A stretch of DNA of 64,000 nt from Nocardia bovistercoris (GTDB taxonomy: Bacteria > Actinomycetota > Actinomycetes > Mycobacteriales > Mycobacteriaceae), in NCBI RefSeq assembly GCF_015674855.1, contig NZ_JADMLG010000004.1, positions 1-64,000 of the forward strand, written 5' to 3'. Below the pieces are notes generated by a model, which worked only from the letters and a program-made list of their open reading frames with translations, searched no databases and was not told the DNA's origin. Each line of letters begins with the position of its first letter. Positions within the stretch are counted from its first letter, which is position 1. Below, piece by piece: positions 1 to 8,958 of this stretch. Made by a program: the position numbers and the translations under genes.

Positions 1-80
1 GATGGGGTTGATAGGCCAGAACTGGAAGTCCGGTAACGGGTGTAGGTGACTGGTACTAATAGGCCGAGGGCTTACCAAGA
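1..80 (+). rRNA. rrl: 23S ribosomal RNA, 3' end (partial)
   Basis: The first bases carry the conserved 23S rRNA tail (GGTACTAATAGGCCGAGGGC), which is close to the mycobacterial 23S 3' end. Only the end of the gene lies in the window, so transcription enters from the left. The exact 3' end is approximate, as the processing stem cannot be fixed by eye. The 126 bases between here and the 5S gene are internal transcribed spacer; no tRNA is seen in them. Confidence 0.93.
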
Positions 81-206
81 CAAAGAATGTGCGTCCACTG
101 TGTGGTATCTGAAACAACACACGATCATCCCCCCGGCCGGGGGTGCACGGATCCGAGGATTCGTGTCGACCCGGTGTCGTGGTGGGGTGGTGGTTGGTTT
201 CACAGT

Positions 207-323
207 GTTACGGCGGCTATAGCGGTAGGGAAACGCCCGGTCCCATTCCGAACCCGGAAGCTAAGCCTGCCAGCGCCGATGGTACTGCACTCGACAGGGT
301 GTGGGAGAGTAGGACACCGCCGG
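207..323 (+). rRNA. rrf: 5S ribosomal RNA
   Basis: A 117-nt 5S gene of actinobacterial type: it opens with GTTACGGCGGCTATAGCGG, holds the conserved CCCATTCCGAACCCGGAAGC loop region and closes with the complementary GACACCGCCGG. It lies 126 bases after the 23S end and is followed at once by a strong terminator, so it is the last gene of an rRNA operon. End positions may be off by one or two bases. Confidence 0.96.
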
Positions 324-335
324 AACATCATTCGA

Positions 336-369
336 GTGTGGCCCCCGACCTTCTGGTCGGGGGCCACAC
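336..369 (+). terminator. rRNA operon terminator
   Basis: A perfect 15-bp stem (GTGTGGCCCCCGACC with its exact complement) closes a TTCT tetraloop 13 bases after the 5S gene. It has no long T-run but is very stable. It separates the rRNA operon from nucS. Confidence 0.92.
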
Positions 370-464
370 CCATTTCAAGACCATTTCCGCCTTCATGGCT
401 ATTCCGCCTTCAGGAGTAGTCGACTGTTCGCCCGAGCGATTCGGGACAGCGGGTGGTGAGGGCC

Positions 465-477
465 TACACTCGACCGG
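465..477 (+). promoter_or_regulatory. leaderless promoter -10 of nucS
   Basis: TACACT at 465-470 followed by seven bases and then the GTG start of nucS. The TANNNT hexamer set 6-7 bases before a start codon is the arrangement of leaderless genes in mycobacteria and relatives; no ribosome binding site is present. It supports the chosen start. Confidence 0.7.
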
Positions 478-1161
478 GTGCGCCTAGTGATTGCTCGTTG
501 CCAGGTCGACTATGTCGGTCGTCTGACCGCCCATCTTCCGATGGCCCGCAGGCTGTTGATGATCAAGGCCGATGGTTCGGTACTGGTGCATTCCGACGGC
601 GGTTCGTACAAGCCGTTGAATTGGATGAGTCCGCCCTGTTGGCTCGAGGAGCGGCCCGATGAGGCGCCCGAGGGGGCGAAGGCGTTCTGGGTGGTCACCA
701 ACAAGGCCGCCGAGGAACTGCGCATCACCATCGAGGAGATCGAGCACGACTCCGCACACGATCTCGGCATCGATCCGGGATTGGTGAAAGACGGTGTCGA
801 GGCGCACCTTCAGGAGTTGCTCGCCGAGCACGTGCAGACGTTGGGGCCGGGGTACACGCTGATCCGCCGCGAGTACATGACGGCGATCGGGCCGGTGGAC
901 CTGCTGTGCCGCGACGCCGACGGCGCCACGGTCGCCGTTGAGATCAAGCGGCGCGGCGAGATCGACGGCGTCGAACAGCTCACCCGCTACCTGGAGCTGC
1001 TCAATCGCGATCCGCTGCTCGCGCCCGTCGCTGGTGTCTTCGCCGCGCAGCAGATCAAGCCGCAAGCCCGCACCCTCGCCGAGGACCGCGGCATCCGTTG
1101 TCTCACTCTCGATTACGATGCCCTGCGCGGCACCGAGAGCAACGAGTTCCGTCTCTTCTGA
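478..1161 (+). CDS. nucS: endonuclease NucS
   Basis: 227 aa, full length. The N-terminus [16 protein letters not shown] and the block [14 protein letters not shown] match mycobacterial NucS (EndoMS), the mismatch-specific endonuclease that replaces MutS/MutL in actinobacteria and acts with the beta clamp. The C-terminal RecB-like nuclease site is visible: GPVDLLCRD (metal-binding Asp) about residue 140 and VAVEIKRRG (E-x-K) about residue 155. The GTG start is set by the leaderless -10 element just upstream and by family alignment. It is the first gene of a block that keeps the M. tuberculosis order (Rv1321 onward). Confidence 0.96.
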   Translation: MRLVIARCQVDYVGRLTAHLPMARRLLMIKADGSVLVHSDGGSYKPLNWMSPPCWLEERPDEAPEGAKAFWVVTNKAAEELRITIEEIEHDSAHDLGIDPGLVKDGVEAHLQELLAEHVQTLGPGYTLIRREYMTAIGPVDLLCRDADGATVAVEIKRRGEIDGVEQLTRYLELLNRDPLLAPVAGVFAAQQIKPQARTLAEDRGIRCLTLDYDALRGTESNEFRLF

Positions 1162-1178
1162 TAAACGAGCGATATTTC

Positions 1179-1898
1179 ATGATCACGGTCGCCACCTGGA
1201 ATGTGCTGCATCGCGTGCACGCCGAGAACTGGTACGAGGACGTCGCCACCCGGTGGCCCGACGAAGCCGAGCGTATCTCCGCGATCACGGCGCGGGTGGC
1301 GAAACTGCCCGCGCGGGTGATCGCCCTGCAGGAGGTCAGCGGAGACCAGTTGGCGGCCCTGCGTGATGCCCTGCCCGGCCGGGAGTTCCACGTTCTCCGT
1401 TACCCGCGCATTCCACGTCCGCGGCACCACCCGACCGTGCTCACCGACCGCACCGAGTATCTGGTGCTCGTCGTCGACGGGCAGGCGCGGGAGATCGCGG
1501 CCGAGTCCTTCGAGCGTGACGGCGGCAAGGGCGCGCTGGTGATCGGGACCGACGAGCTGACGGTGGTCGCCACCCATGTGACGGGTGATTCGCGGCGCTG
1601 GGAGCAGCTGGAGCGGCTGCGTGCGCTGGCCGCAGCGCAACCGGGTCCGGTGGTGCTGCTCGGTGATTTCAATATCGGTCGGGACAGCGTCGCCGAGCAG
1701 CTCGGCCCGGGGTTCGGCGTCTACGAGTTGTCGCAGGACGGTCCGCCGACGCGACCGAGGTCCTCGGGGACCAAGAGCCAGTTCATCGATCACGTGGTGG
1801 TGCGCGACGCCGTGGTGCGCGAGGCCGTCGTCGATTCCGCGGACGGGCTCTCCGACCACAACCCGGTGCGGGCGCGCCTCTCTCGTATCACCGCCTGA
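1179..1898 (+). CDS. endonuclease/exonuclease/phosphatase family protein
   Basis: 239 aa. All signature blocks of the EEP fold are present in order: TWNVLH near the N-terminus, VIALQEV about residue 50 (metal-binding Glu), LLGDFNIG about residue 165 (Asp-Asn) and SDHNPV near the end (catalytic Asp-His). The family hydrolyses phosphodiester or phosphomonoester bonds in nucleic acids, inositides or lipids; the substrate cannot be read from sequence. The ATG is 18 bases after the nucS stop and begins exactly at the conserved MITVATWN strand, so co-expression with nucS is likely. No signal peptide is seen, so it should be cytoplasmic. Confidence 0.85.
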   Translation: MITVATWNVLHRVHAENWYEDVATRWPDEAERISAITARVAKLPARVIALQEVSGDQLAALRDALPGREFHVLRYPRIPRPRHHPTVLTDRTEYLVLVVDGQAREIAAESFERDGGKGALVIGTDELTVVATHVTGDSRRWEQLERLRALAAAQPGPVVLLGDFNIGRDSVAEQLGPGFGVYELSQDGPPTRPRSSGTKSQFIDHVVVRDAVVREAVVDSADGLSDHNPVRARLSRITA

Positions 1899-1919
1899 GC
1901 ACGCCTCTACCCTTGACGG

Positions 1920-2219
1920 ATGCCCCGTCGGAAACCGCGACCCCGCGACCGGAATTCTCGGTCGGGATCCACGCCGCTCGGTGATGTCTTCGGCCGTACC
2001 GAATCGGGACCCGACGACGAGAGCTATATCGTCCGAACGGTTCCCGGCAATCGCGCGGTCAAGATATATCGGTGCCCCGGCTGCGACCACGAAATCGCGC
2101 CGGGCGTCGCGCATATCGTGGCGTGGGCGTTCGACGGTGGCGGAGACGATCGCAGACATTGGCACAGCGGCTGCTGGAACGGTCGTAAAACGCGCCGGAT
2201 CACGCGTCGCTGGTCCTGA
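1920..2219 (+). CDS. small putative zinc-binding protein, conserved hypothetical
   Basis: 99 aa, Arg-rich N-terminus, then a likely zinc site made of CPGC about residues 51-54, HIVAW and a closing HWHSGCW. Similar short actinobacterial proteins are often labelled 'ATP/GTP-binding protein', but no nucleotide-binding motif is visible here. The ATG follows TACCCT (1908-1913) by six bases, a leaderless arrangement, so it has its own promoter although it lies only 21 bases after the preceding gene. Function unknown. Confidence 0.75.
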   Translation: MPRRKPRPRDRNSRSGSTPLGDVFGRTESGPDDESYIVRTVPGNRAVKIYRCPGCDHEIAPGVAHIVAWAFDGGGDDRRHWHSGCWNGRKTRRITRRWS

Positions 2220-2345
2220 TTTCCGACGCCGACTTATGGTGCAGTTATTGTCCGGCAATCGCACTTCACGGTAGCTTTCGATTCGGCCGAGGAATGGTAA
2301 CGAATTCGCAAAGGCGGCGCTCGAATCGGTGGACGGCTCCGAAAA

Positions 2346-2383
2346 ACCAGGGAAGGCCGCCCCCGTGTCGGGAGCGGCCTTCG
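2346..2383 (-). terminator. terminator of the DivIVA-domain gene
   Basis: Reading the minus strand, a GAAGGCCGC / GCGGCCTTC stem is followed by CCTGGTTTTTC, a short T-run. It lies about 50 bases past the stop of the minus-strand coiled-coil gene. The rest of the 2220-2429 gap shows nothing coding. Confidence 0.75.
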
Positions 2384-2429
2384 GATGAACTCGGAGCGGT
2401 GGAGCGTCGTCGCCTGATGCGTTCGGACG

Positions 2430-3431
2430 TCAGTTGGCGATTTCGGCGTTCTCACGCTCCTCTGCGTCGATGTCATCGTCGTCGTGGGCGACCTCGTGGA
2501 TCGCCTTGGCGCGCGCGCCGGTGACCGACTTGGTGCCGCCGCCGATCGACTTGCGCTGGTCGGGAACACCGTCGAGCAGTTCGCTCTCCCGGTTGACGGC
2601 GGCGAGCATCGCGGGCACCGAGTCGAGCTGGCCGCGGATGCCGAGCAGCTGGGCGAGCACGCGCCCGCGCAGCACGCGCATTTCCTCGGCGAGTTCCTTG
2701 GCGTGCGCGATCTTGCGATCGGAGGTCTGGGTGGCCGAGGTGATGAGGCGGTTGGCCTCGTCGGTGGCGTCCTTGATGCGCTGCGCGGCCTCGGCGCGGC
2801 TGGTGGCTTCGAGCTCCTCCATCGCGCGGGTGAGCTTGGTGCGCCGCTCCGCCATGGTGGCCTCGAAGTCCTGCTGGGTGGCCTTGCGCTTGGCATCGGC
2901 TTCCTTGCCGAGGCGATCGGCCTCGGCCTGGGCGGCCTCGATGATCTTGGCGGACTCGGTACGCGCGTTCGCGAGGGTCTGCTCGAACTCGATCTCGAGC
3001 GCCTCGCGCTTCTCCTTCGTCTCCGCGAGCAGCGACTCGTACTTGCCGCGCATCTCGGTGGCCTGCTGTTCCGCGATGGAGACCATCTCGGCGGCCTCGG
3101 CCTGCGCGAGGGCGCGGACCTCGGACGCCTCGTCGGAGGCGAGGCGGAGCATGCGGGAGATGCGGTCGGACATGCCTTCCGCGGTGGTCGGCGGGACCGA
3201 GAGTCGGTCGACCTCCTTGCGGAGTTCGTCGATCTCGTCCCGCGCGTCCTCCAGTTGGCTCGCGAGGTTACGTGCTTGCGCGGCAGCGGCGTCGCGGTCG
3301 GTGGCGGTGACCCTCAGCTCCGCGTCGAAGCGGTCGAAGTAGTTGCGTACCTCGTCTTGCGCATAACCCTTGCGCACAACGGTGAAGGGCAGTGCAACGA
3401 AGCGATTGCGATCGGACTCAGGTGACGACAT
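2430..3431 (-). CDS. DivIVA-domain coiled-coil protein
   Basis: 333 aa. The N-terminus FVALPFTVVRKGYAQDEVRN is the DivIVA membrane-targeting segment (F-x-RxGY-x-x-x-EV), followed by a first coiled coil to about residue 70 (LEDARDEIDELRKEVDRL) and then a long Ala/Glu/Lys-rich coiled coil over about residues 90-260. The C-terminal 50 residues are acidic and probably unstructured. This family organises polar growth or septum-linked peptidoglycan synthesis from the cytoplasmic face of the membrane. It is not canonical Wag31, given its length and position. An upstream TTG is possible, but the ATG giving MSSPESD is preferred. Confidence 0.85.
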   Translation of the reverse strand: MSSPESDRNRFVALPFTVVRKGYAQDEVRNYFDRFDAELRVTATDRDAAAAQARNLASQLEDARDEIDELRKEVDRLSVPPTTAEGMSDRISRMLRLASDEASEVRALAQAEAAEMVSIAEQQATEMRGKYESLLAETKEKREALEIEFEQTLANARTESAKIIEAAQAEADRLGKEADAKRKATQQDFEATMAERRTKLTRAMEELEATSRAEAAQRIKDATDEANRLITSATQTSDRKIAHAKELAEEMRVLRGRVLAQLLGIRGQLDSVPAMLAAVNRESELLDGVPDQRKSIGGGTKSVTGARAKAIHEVAHDDDDIDAEERENAEIAN

Positions 3432-3517
3432 GGCACACAAACTACAGCCTATGACCAGATGATGGTGAGTCGACCGGGAATGTGATTCGCATCAGTTTTC
3501 CTGGTCCGATCTTGATA

Positions 3518-3988
3518 CTAGTGCGTCGCGCTCGAGTTCGGCTCAACCAACTCGACCAGCACACCTCCAGCATCCTTGGGGTGAATGAAATTGATGCGGG
3601 AATCGGCGGTTCCGCGGCGCGGAGCCTCGTACAGCAAACGGATCCCGCGGTCGCGCAGGTATGTCGACACGGCCTCGATATCGGTGACCCGATAGGCGAG
3701 TTGTTGCAGTCCCGGCCCGCTGCGGTCGATGAACTTGGCGATCGTGGAATCGGCGTCCAGGGGTGCCAGCAACTGTACGGCAGTCGCGCCGTCCGGTGCA
3801 CCGGGCAGTGAGAGCATGGCCTCGTGCACGCCCTGGCTTTCGTTGATCTCGCGGTGGGTTTCCACCATGCCGAGATGCTCGGCGTACCAGGCGATCGCGG
3901 TGTCGAGGTCGGGAACCGCGATGCCGACATGGTCCACGGCTACGACGTAGTCACCGGGAATGAATGCGGAAGTCTCTGTGGTGCTCAC
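3518..3988 (-). CDS. mce: methylmalonyl-CoA epimerase
   Basis: 156 aa. A vicinal-oxygen-chelate protein with paired beta-alpha-beta-beta-beta modules: VAVDHVGIAVPDLDTAIAWY near residue 15 (metal His) and a second half with LAYRVTDIEAVSTYL and GVLVELVEP (metal Glu). It interconverts the (R) and (S) forms of methylmalonyl-CoA in propionate and branched-chain catabolism. The position between an uncharacterised gene and fadA4 matches Rv1322A in M. tuberculosis. The GTG start is fixed by TACCGT (3995-4000 on the minus strand) six bases ahead: a leaderless gene. It is divergent from fadA4. Confidence 0.9.
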   Translation of the reverse strand: MSTTETSAFIPGDYVVAVDHVGIAVPDLDTAIAWYAEHLGMVETHREINESQGVHEAMLSLPGAPDGATAVQLLAPLDADSTIAKFIDRSGPGLQQLAYRVTDIEAVSTYLRDRGIRLLYEAPRRGTADSRINFIHPKDAGGVLVELVEPNSSATH

Positions 3989-4139
3989 TACTCGACGGTA
4001 GCGCGCACCTCGGCGCGGGCCTACGGGGGCGGACAAGCTACCGTTGAGTACGAAACGCTCGACGTGGCAGGTCGGAGGTCCGTCCGACCGGCGAGCGGCG
4101 GCGTGGACCATGCGTGGACTATCGAATGTGAGGCTCGTC

Positions 4140-5324
4140 GTGACCACTACCGTGATCGTCTCCGGTGCGCGTACCCCGATCGGGCGGCTGCTCGGCGGGT
4201 TGAAGGGCTTCAGTGGCTCCGACCTGGGCGGATTCGCCATCGCCTCGGCGCTCGATAAGGGCGGGGTCGCGCCCGAGCAGGTCGACTACGTGATCATGGG
4301 CCAGGTGCTCACCGCGGGTGCGGGGCAGATCCCGGCCAGGCAGGCCGCGGTCGCGGGCGGCATCCCGATGGATGTGCCCGCTCTCACACTCAACAAGGTC
4401 TGTCTGTCCGGCATCAACGCCATCGCGCTCGCCGATCAGTTGATCCGCGCGGGCGAGTACGAGATCGTGGTCGCGGGCGGTCAGGAGTCGATGAGCCAGG
4501 CGCCGCACATGCTGGAGAAGAGTCGCGAGGGCTTCAAGTACGGCGACGTCACGTTGCGCGATCACATGGCCTTCGACGGTCTGCACGACATCTTCACCGA
4601 TCAGGCCATGGGCGCGTTGACCGAGCAGCGCAACGGCTTGGAACCCGTGAGCCGCGCCGATCAGGACGCCTTCGCCGCCGCCTCCCATCAGCGCGCCGCC
4701 GCCGCGTGGAAGAACGGCGTCTTCGACGACGAGGTGGTGCCCGTCGCGGTGCCGCAGCGCAAGGGCGATCCGGTGTTGGTGAGCACCGACGAGGGCATCA
4801 GGGCCGACACCACCGCGGAATCGCTCGGCGCGCTGCGTCCCGCGTTCAGCAAGGACGGCACCATCACCGCGGGCAGCGCCTCGCAGATCTCCGACGGCGC
4901 GGCCGCCGTCGTGGTGATGAGCAAGGCCAAGGCCGAAGAGCTCGGACTGAGTTGGATCGCCGAGATCGGCGCCGCCGGTGTGGTGGCGGGCCCGGATTCC
5001 ACCCTTCAGGACCAGCCCGCCAATGCCATCGCGAAGGCGTGCGCGCGCGAGGGGATCTCGCCCGCCGATCTGGATCTGGTGGAGATCAACGAGGCATTCG
5101 CCGCGGTCGGCATCGCGTCGACGCGCAAGCTCGGCATCGATCCGGCGAAGGTGAATGTCAACGGCGGCGCCATCGCCGTCGGTCATCCGCTCGGGATGTC
5201 GGGTGCGCGCATCGTGCTGCATCTGGCGTTGGAGTTGAAGCGGCGCGGCGGCGGTGTCGGCGCGGCGGCACTGTGCGGCGGCGGCGGTCAAGGTGACGCG
5301 CTGATCGTGCGGGTTCCGGCGTAG
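4140..5324 (+). CDS. fadA4: acetyl-CoA C-acetyltransferase (thiolase II)
   Basis: 394 aa, the usual length for biosynthetic thiolase. Active-site cysteine in [12 protein letters not shown] about residue 90, the second half with [15 protein letters not shown] (catalytic His) and the C-terminal CGGGGQGDA (catalytic Cys). It condenses two acetyl-CoA to acetoacetyl-CoA or runs the reverse reaction. The GTG giving [15 protein letters not shown] matches the family start; longer in-frame starts upstream would overlap the divergent mce promoter. Orthologue of Rv1323 by order. Confidence 0.93.
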   Translation: MTTTVIVSGARTPIGRLLGGLKGFSGSDLGGFAIASALDKGGVAPEQVDYVIMGQVLTAGAGQIPARQAAVAGGIPMDVPALTLNKVCLSGINAIALADQLIRAGEYEIVVAGGQESMSQAPHMLEKSREGFKYGDVTLRDHMAFDGLHDIFTDQAMGALTEQRNGLEPVSRADQDAFAAASHQRAAAAWKNGVFDDEVVPVAVPQRKGDPVLVSTDEGIRADTTAESLGALRPAFSKDGTITAGSASQISDGAAAVVVMSKAKAEELGLSWIAEIGAAGVVAGPDSTLQDQPANAIAKACAREGISPADLDLVEINEAFAAVGIASTRKLGIDPAKVNVNGGAIAVGHPLGMSGARIVLHLALELKRRGGGVGAAALCGGGGQGDALIVRVPA

Positions 5325-5335
5325 TTCTCCCCGTG

Positions 5336-5373
5336 CGGACAGCGTCGCCGAGGCATTCCGGCGACGCTGTCCG
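5336..5373 (+). terminator. fadA4 terminator
   Basis: A perfect 15-bp stem (CGGACAGCGTCGCCG and its complement) with an 8-base loop, followed by TTTCGT, twelve bases after the fadA4 stop. Confidence 0.9.
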
Positions 5374-5435
5374 TTTCGTCCGTATGTGACCGGTTCAACT
5401 ACGTGGTGTCGTAGTGGTGCGGCACAATGGTGGCC

Positions 5436-5840
5436 ATGGGTTTCTATGATCTGCGCACCGTCGCGGGCAGGTTCCGAATCTTCGCGGTGCTCGAAGCGCT
5501 GTCCTGGCTCGGACTGCTGACCGGTATGGCGTTCAAGTACATCCCCGACCCGGGCAACGAGATCGGCGTGAAGATCTTCGGGCCCGTGCACGGCGGCATC
5601 TTCATCCTCTTCCTGCTCAGCGCGCTGCTGGCCGCGCGCGAACTGAACTGGGACTGGAAGACGACCGTGCTGGCGCTCGGGTCGAGCATTCCGCCGTTCT
5701 GCACCGTGGTCTTCGAGATCTGGGCGGCGCGCACCGGGAAGCTCGACACCGCGTCCGGCGATACCGCGGCGACCGCGTCCGGCGATACCGCGGCGACCGC
5801 GTCCGGCGATACCGCGGAAGCCGCTCGCGCTGCCTCGTGA
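5436..5840 (+). CDS. DUF3817 membrane protein with repeat tail
   Basis: 134 aa. Three predicted membrane segments: FAVLEALSWLGLLTGMAF, GGIFILFLLSALLAA and the stretch from LALGSSIPPF to FEIWAA; this is the DUF3817 pattern also seen in the gene at 30203-30577. The last about 25 residues are three copies of an ASGDTAAT-like unit coded by a 24-bp tandem repeat, which looks like slippage-driven extension rather than a domain. The ATG is placed by a CACAAT -10 element seven bases upstream. Function unknown; the family is thought to be integral membrane. Confidence 0.82.
   Translation: MGFYDLRTVAGRFRIFAVLEALSWLGLLTGMAFKYIPDPGNEIGVKIFGPVHGGIFILFLLSALLAARELNWDWKTTVLALGSSIPPFCTVVFEIWAARTGKLDTASGDTAATASGDTAATASGDTAEAARAAS
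5751..5817 (+). repeat. 24-bp tandem repeat in the DUF3817 gene, 2.8 copies
   Basis: The unit GCGTCCGGCGATACCGCGGC plus GACC recurs almost exactly at 5751, 5775 and 5799. The period is a multiple of three, so copy-number change would keep the frame and only alter the C-terminal tail length. Confidence 0.93.
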
Positions 5841-5853
5841 CAAACTGGAACCT

Positions 5854-6741
5854 GTGACTCGACCAGCCGCACGCCGTCCTTCACCCGCCGTCGCCGCAGC
5901 CATGTCCGGCGCCGTCGATCTGTCCGGTCTCAAACAGCCGCCCGCGGGCGCTCCCGGCGCCGACCACTCGGTGTCGGTCGCGGATTTCGAGACCAAGGTG
6001 CTGCGCCGCTCGATGCAGATTCCGGTCGTGGTGGTGCTGTACTCGCAACGCAGCCCCGGTAGCGTCGAACTGGTGCGCACCTTCGAGCGGCTGCACGCCG
6101 ACGGCGGCGGCGCCTGGGAACTGGCCACCGTCGAGGCCGAGAATAATATGCAGATCGCCCAGGCGCTGCGGGTGCAGGGCATTCCAACGGTCGTCGCCAT
6201 CGCGGGCGGTCAGCCGCTGGCCGATTTCGAAGGCGCCCAACCGGAACCGCAGGTGCGGCAGTGGCTGACGGCGGTCGTCGACGCGGTCGCGGGCAAGCTC
6301 GAAGGCGCCGCCGACAGCGCGGAGCCGCCCGAGGACCCCCGGTTCACCGCGGCCGAGGACGCGCTCGAACGCGGTGACATGGCCGGGGCCGAGGCCGCCT
6401 ACGAGGCCATCCTCGCCGCCGAGCCCGGCAACGAGCAGGCCGCAGGCGCGCTCCGGCAGCTGCGGTTCCTGGCTCGCGCGCAGGGACTTTCGGAGTCGGT
6501 CGTCGCCGAGTCCGACGCCGACCTGTCCAATGTCGACCTCGCCCTGGACGCAGCGGATCTGGAACTGCTCAACCAGCAGCCGGAAGCCGCCTTCGACCGG
6601 CTCATCGCCACCGTGAAGAAGACCGCGGGCGACGACCGCACCAAGGCGCGCACGCGTCTGCTCGAACTGTTCGAGCTGTTCGATCCGGCGGAACCGTTCG
6701 TGGTGGCCGCCCGTCGCAAACTCGCCACCGCACTGTACTGA
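5854..6741 (+). CDS. CnoX/YbbN-like thioredoxin-TPR co-chaperone
   Basis: 295 aa. Residues about 40-140 form a thioredoxin-like domain (VVVLYSQRSPGSVELVRTFERL, then VQGIPTVVAIAGGQPL with the cis-Pro), followed by a TPR-like helical half (ALERGDMAGAEAAYEAILAAEPGNEQA) and the conserved C-terminus RTRLLELFELFDP. This is the layout of CnoX and of M. tuberculosis Rv1324. The usual CxxC position reads RSPGS, with no cysteine at all, so it cannot do disulphide exchange and is probably a holdase-type binding protein. GTG start, 13 bases after the preceding gene. Confidence 0.85.
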   Translation: MTRPAARRPSPAVAAAMSGAVDLSGLKQPPAGAPGADHSVSVADFETKVLRRSMQIPVVVVLYSQRSPGSVELVRTFERLHADGGGAWELATVEAENNMQIAQALRVQGIPTVVAIAGGQPLADFEGAQPEPQVRQWLTAVVDAVAGKLEGAADSAEPPEDPRFTAAEDALERGDMAGAEAAYEAILAAEPGNEQAAGALRQLRFLARAQGLSESVVAESDADLSNVDLALDAADLELLNQQPEAAFDRLIATVKKTAGDDRTKARTRLLELFELFDPAEPFVVAARRKLATALY

Positions 6742-6746
6742 GCCGA

Positions 6747-6774
6747 GGTCCGGTCGTCCTCGGACGACCGGACC
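6747..6774. terminator. bidirectional terminator
   Basis: A perfect 12-bp stem GGTCCGGTCGTC / GACGACCGGACC with a CTCG loop lies between the convergent CnoX-like gene and glgB, so it can serve both. Confidence 0.85.
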
Positions 6775-6780
6775 GATACG

Positions 6781-8958
6781 TCACGAGACGGGACCGGCCA
6801 GCCAGATCGCGCTGTTGGGCGCCAACGCCACGGTCGCCGACACCGGTCGCCCGTGCCACGGCGTCGACGAGGTGTGCACCGCGCCCATGTTCCCGACGCC
6901 GGAACCCCCGTAGTCGGCGGCATCGGTGTTGAGGATCTCGCTCCACTCGCCCGCCACCGGCAGTCCGACCCGGTACTCGCCGTGCGTCGACCCCGAGAAG
7001 TTGTGGACGCAGGCCACCACCGAGCCGTCGGTGCCGTAGCGCAGGAACGCCAGCACGTTGTTGTCGCGGTCGTCGGCCTCGATCCAGGAGTGACCGCCGG
7101 GCGTGGTGTCCTGACTCCACAGCGCCGGATGCGCGCGATAGACCCGGTTCATGGCGCGCACCGCGTCGGTGATGCCGCGGTGCAGCGGGTTGTCGAGTTC
7201 GGACCAGTCGAGTCCCCGATCGTGTGACCACTCGCGGAACTGGCCGAAATCCTGCCCCATGAACAACAATTGCTTGCCGGGATGGCCCCACATGTAGGCG
7301 AGCAGCGCGCGTACGCCCGCCGCCTTGGCGAAATCGTCGCCGGGCATGCGCGTCCACAGTGTGCCTTTGCCGTGCACCACTTCGTCGTGGCTGATCGGCA
7401 GCACGTAGTTCTCGCTCCACGCGTACACCAGCGAGAAGGTGATCTCGTTGTGGTGCCAGGCGCGGTGAATGGGATCGCGGCGCAGGAAGCCGAGCGTGTC
7501 GTGCATCCAGCCCATATTCCATTTCATGGAGAAACCGAGTCCGCCGACATCGGTGCCGCTGGTGACGCCGGGCCACGTGGTCGATTCCTCGGCAACGGTG
7601 ACGACGCCGGGATGGTGGCGGTGCACGGTGTCGTTCAGGTCGCGCAGGAAGGCGACGGCTTCCAGATTCTCGCGGCCGCCGTGCACATTCGGTTCCCAGT
7701 CGCCCTCGCCGCGCGAATAGTCCAGGTACAGCATGGAAGCGACCGCGTCGACGCGGAGTCCGTCGATGTGGAATTCCTCGATCCAGTACCGCGCGTTCGC
7801 GATCAGGAAATTGCGGACCTCGCGCCTGCCGAAATCGAAGATGTAGGTGCCCCAGTCCAGTTGCTCGCCGCGCCGCGGATCGGGGTGTTCGTAGAGCGGG
7901 GTGCCGTCGAAACGCGCCAGCGCCCATTCGTCGCGCGGGAAATGCGCGGGCACCCAGTCCAGCAGGACGCCGATGCCAGCGGCGTGCATGTGGTCGACGA
8001 AGGCGCGGAAATCGTCCGGGGAGCCGAAACGGGCGGTCGGCGCGAAATACGAGGTGACCTGGTAGCCCCACGAACCGCCGAAGGGATGTTCGGCCACCGG
8101 CAGCAGTTCGATGTGGGTGTAGCCCGCGTCGGTGACGTAATCGGCGAGCTGATCGGCCAATTCGCGATAGCACAGTCCCGGCCGCCACGAGCCGAGGTGC
8201 ACCTCGTACACGCTCATCGGCGCGCGGGTGGGGTCGATGCTCTCCCGGCGTTCGATCCACTCGCGATCCCGCCAGCGGTGGGTGCTCTCGGCGACCACCG
8301 ACGCGGTCGCGGGCGGCACCTCGGTGGCGAAGGCGAGCGGGTCGGCGTGGTCGACAGTGCGGCCGTCGGCGCCGTGCACCCGGTATTTGTATTTCGCGCC
8401 GACACCGATGTCGGGGACGAACACCTCCCAGATCCCGGACGAGCCGAGCGCGCGCATGGGCGCGGAATTACCGCTCCAGCCGTCGAAGTCGCCGATCACG
8501 CTGACCCCGCGGGCATTGGGCGCCCACACCGCGAACGAGACGCCCGCCACCTCGCCGTCGAGGGTGGTGTAGCGCCTCGGGTGCGCGCCGAGCACATCCC
8601 ACAGACGTTCGTGGCGGCCCTCGCCGATCAGGTGTAGGTCGAGGTCGCCGACCGTGGGCAGGAAACGGTAACCGTCCGCGGCGATGATGCGCTGACCTCC
8701 CGGATATGTGGTGACCACCCGATAGTCCATGAGTTCCGGATAGGGGACCGCCGCGGCGAATACGCCGTGGCCCACCGAGTCGAGCGGGTGGTCGACGCCG
8801 CCGACCCGGATCGACACCGTCTCGGCGTGCGGGCGCAGCACCCGAACCACCGTGCCGTCGGGGTGCGGGTGCGCGCCGAGGACCGTGTGCGGATCGGCGT
8901 GGGTGCCCGCCGCCAGCAGCATGAGGTCGCGGCGATCGATGGTGACCGCCGCGCTCAC
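6781..8958 (-). CDS. glgB: 1,4-alpha-glucan branching enzyme
   Basis: 725 aa, close to the mycobacterial enzyme. Order: N-terminal CBM48-like beta region ([13 protein letters not shown] about residue 135), GH13 barrel with [17 protein letters not shown] (nucleophile Asp), [13 protein letters not shown] (acid Glu) and [13 protein letters not shown] (third carboxylate), and a C-terminal beta domain. It adds alpha-1,6 branches to linear glucan. Its GTG start overlaps the glgE stop by four bases, so the two are translationally coupled, as in the GlgE pathway where GlgE extends maltosyl units and GlgB branches the product. Orthologue of Rv1326c. Confidence 0.95.
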   Translation of the reverse strand: MSAAVTIDRRDLMLLAAGTHADPHTVLGAHPHPDGTVVRVLRPHAETVSIRVGGVDHPLDSVGHGVFAAAVPYPELMDYRVVTTYPGGQRIIAADGYRFLPTVGDLDLHLIGEGRHERLWDVLGAHPRRYTTLDGEVAGVSFAVWAPNARGVSVIGDFDGWSGNSAPMRALGSSGIWEVFVPDIGVGAKYKYRVHGADGRTVDHADPLAFATEVPPATASVVAESTHRWRDREWIERRESIDPTRAPMSVYEVHLGSWRPGLCYRELADQLADYVTDAGYTHIELLPVAEHPFGGSWGYQVTSYFAPTARFGSPDDFRAFVDHMHAAGIGVLLDWVPAHFPRDEWALARFDGTPLYEHPDPRRGEQLDWGTYIFDFGRREVRNFLIANARYWIEEFHIDGLRVDAVASMLYLDYSRGEGDWEPNVHGGRENLEAVAFLRDLNDTVHRHHPGVVTVAEESTTWPGVTSGTDVGGLGFSMKWNMGWMHDTLGFLRRDPIHRAWHHNEITFSLVYAWSENYVLPISHDEVVHGKGTLWTRMPGDDFAKAAGVRALLAYMWGHPGKQLLFMGQDFGQFREWSHDRGLDWSELDNPLHRGITDAVRAMNRVYRAHPALWSQDTTPGGHSWIEADDRDNNVLAFLRYGTDGSVVACVHNFSGSTHGEYRVGLPVAGEWSEILNTDAADYGGSGVGNMGAVHTSSTPWHGRPVSATVALAPNSAIWLAGPVS

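Noticed and set aside
81..206. Looked for a tRNA in the 23S-5S spacer
   Set aside because: No cloverleaf or TTCGA arm is seen; it is only spacer.
4119..6200. Minus-strand frame of about 690 codons
   Set aside because: It lies under fadA4 and the CnoX-like gene, has low-complexity Arg/Gly repeats and no domain; an antisense shadow.
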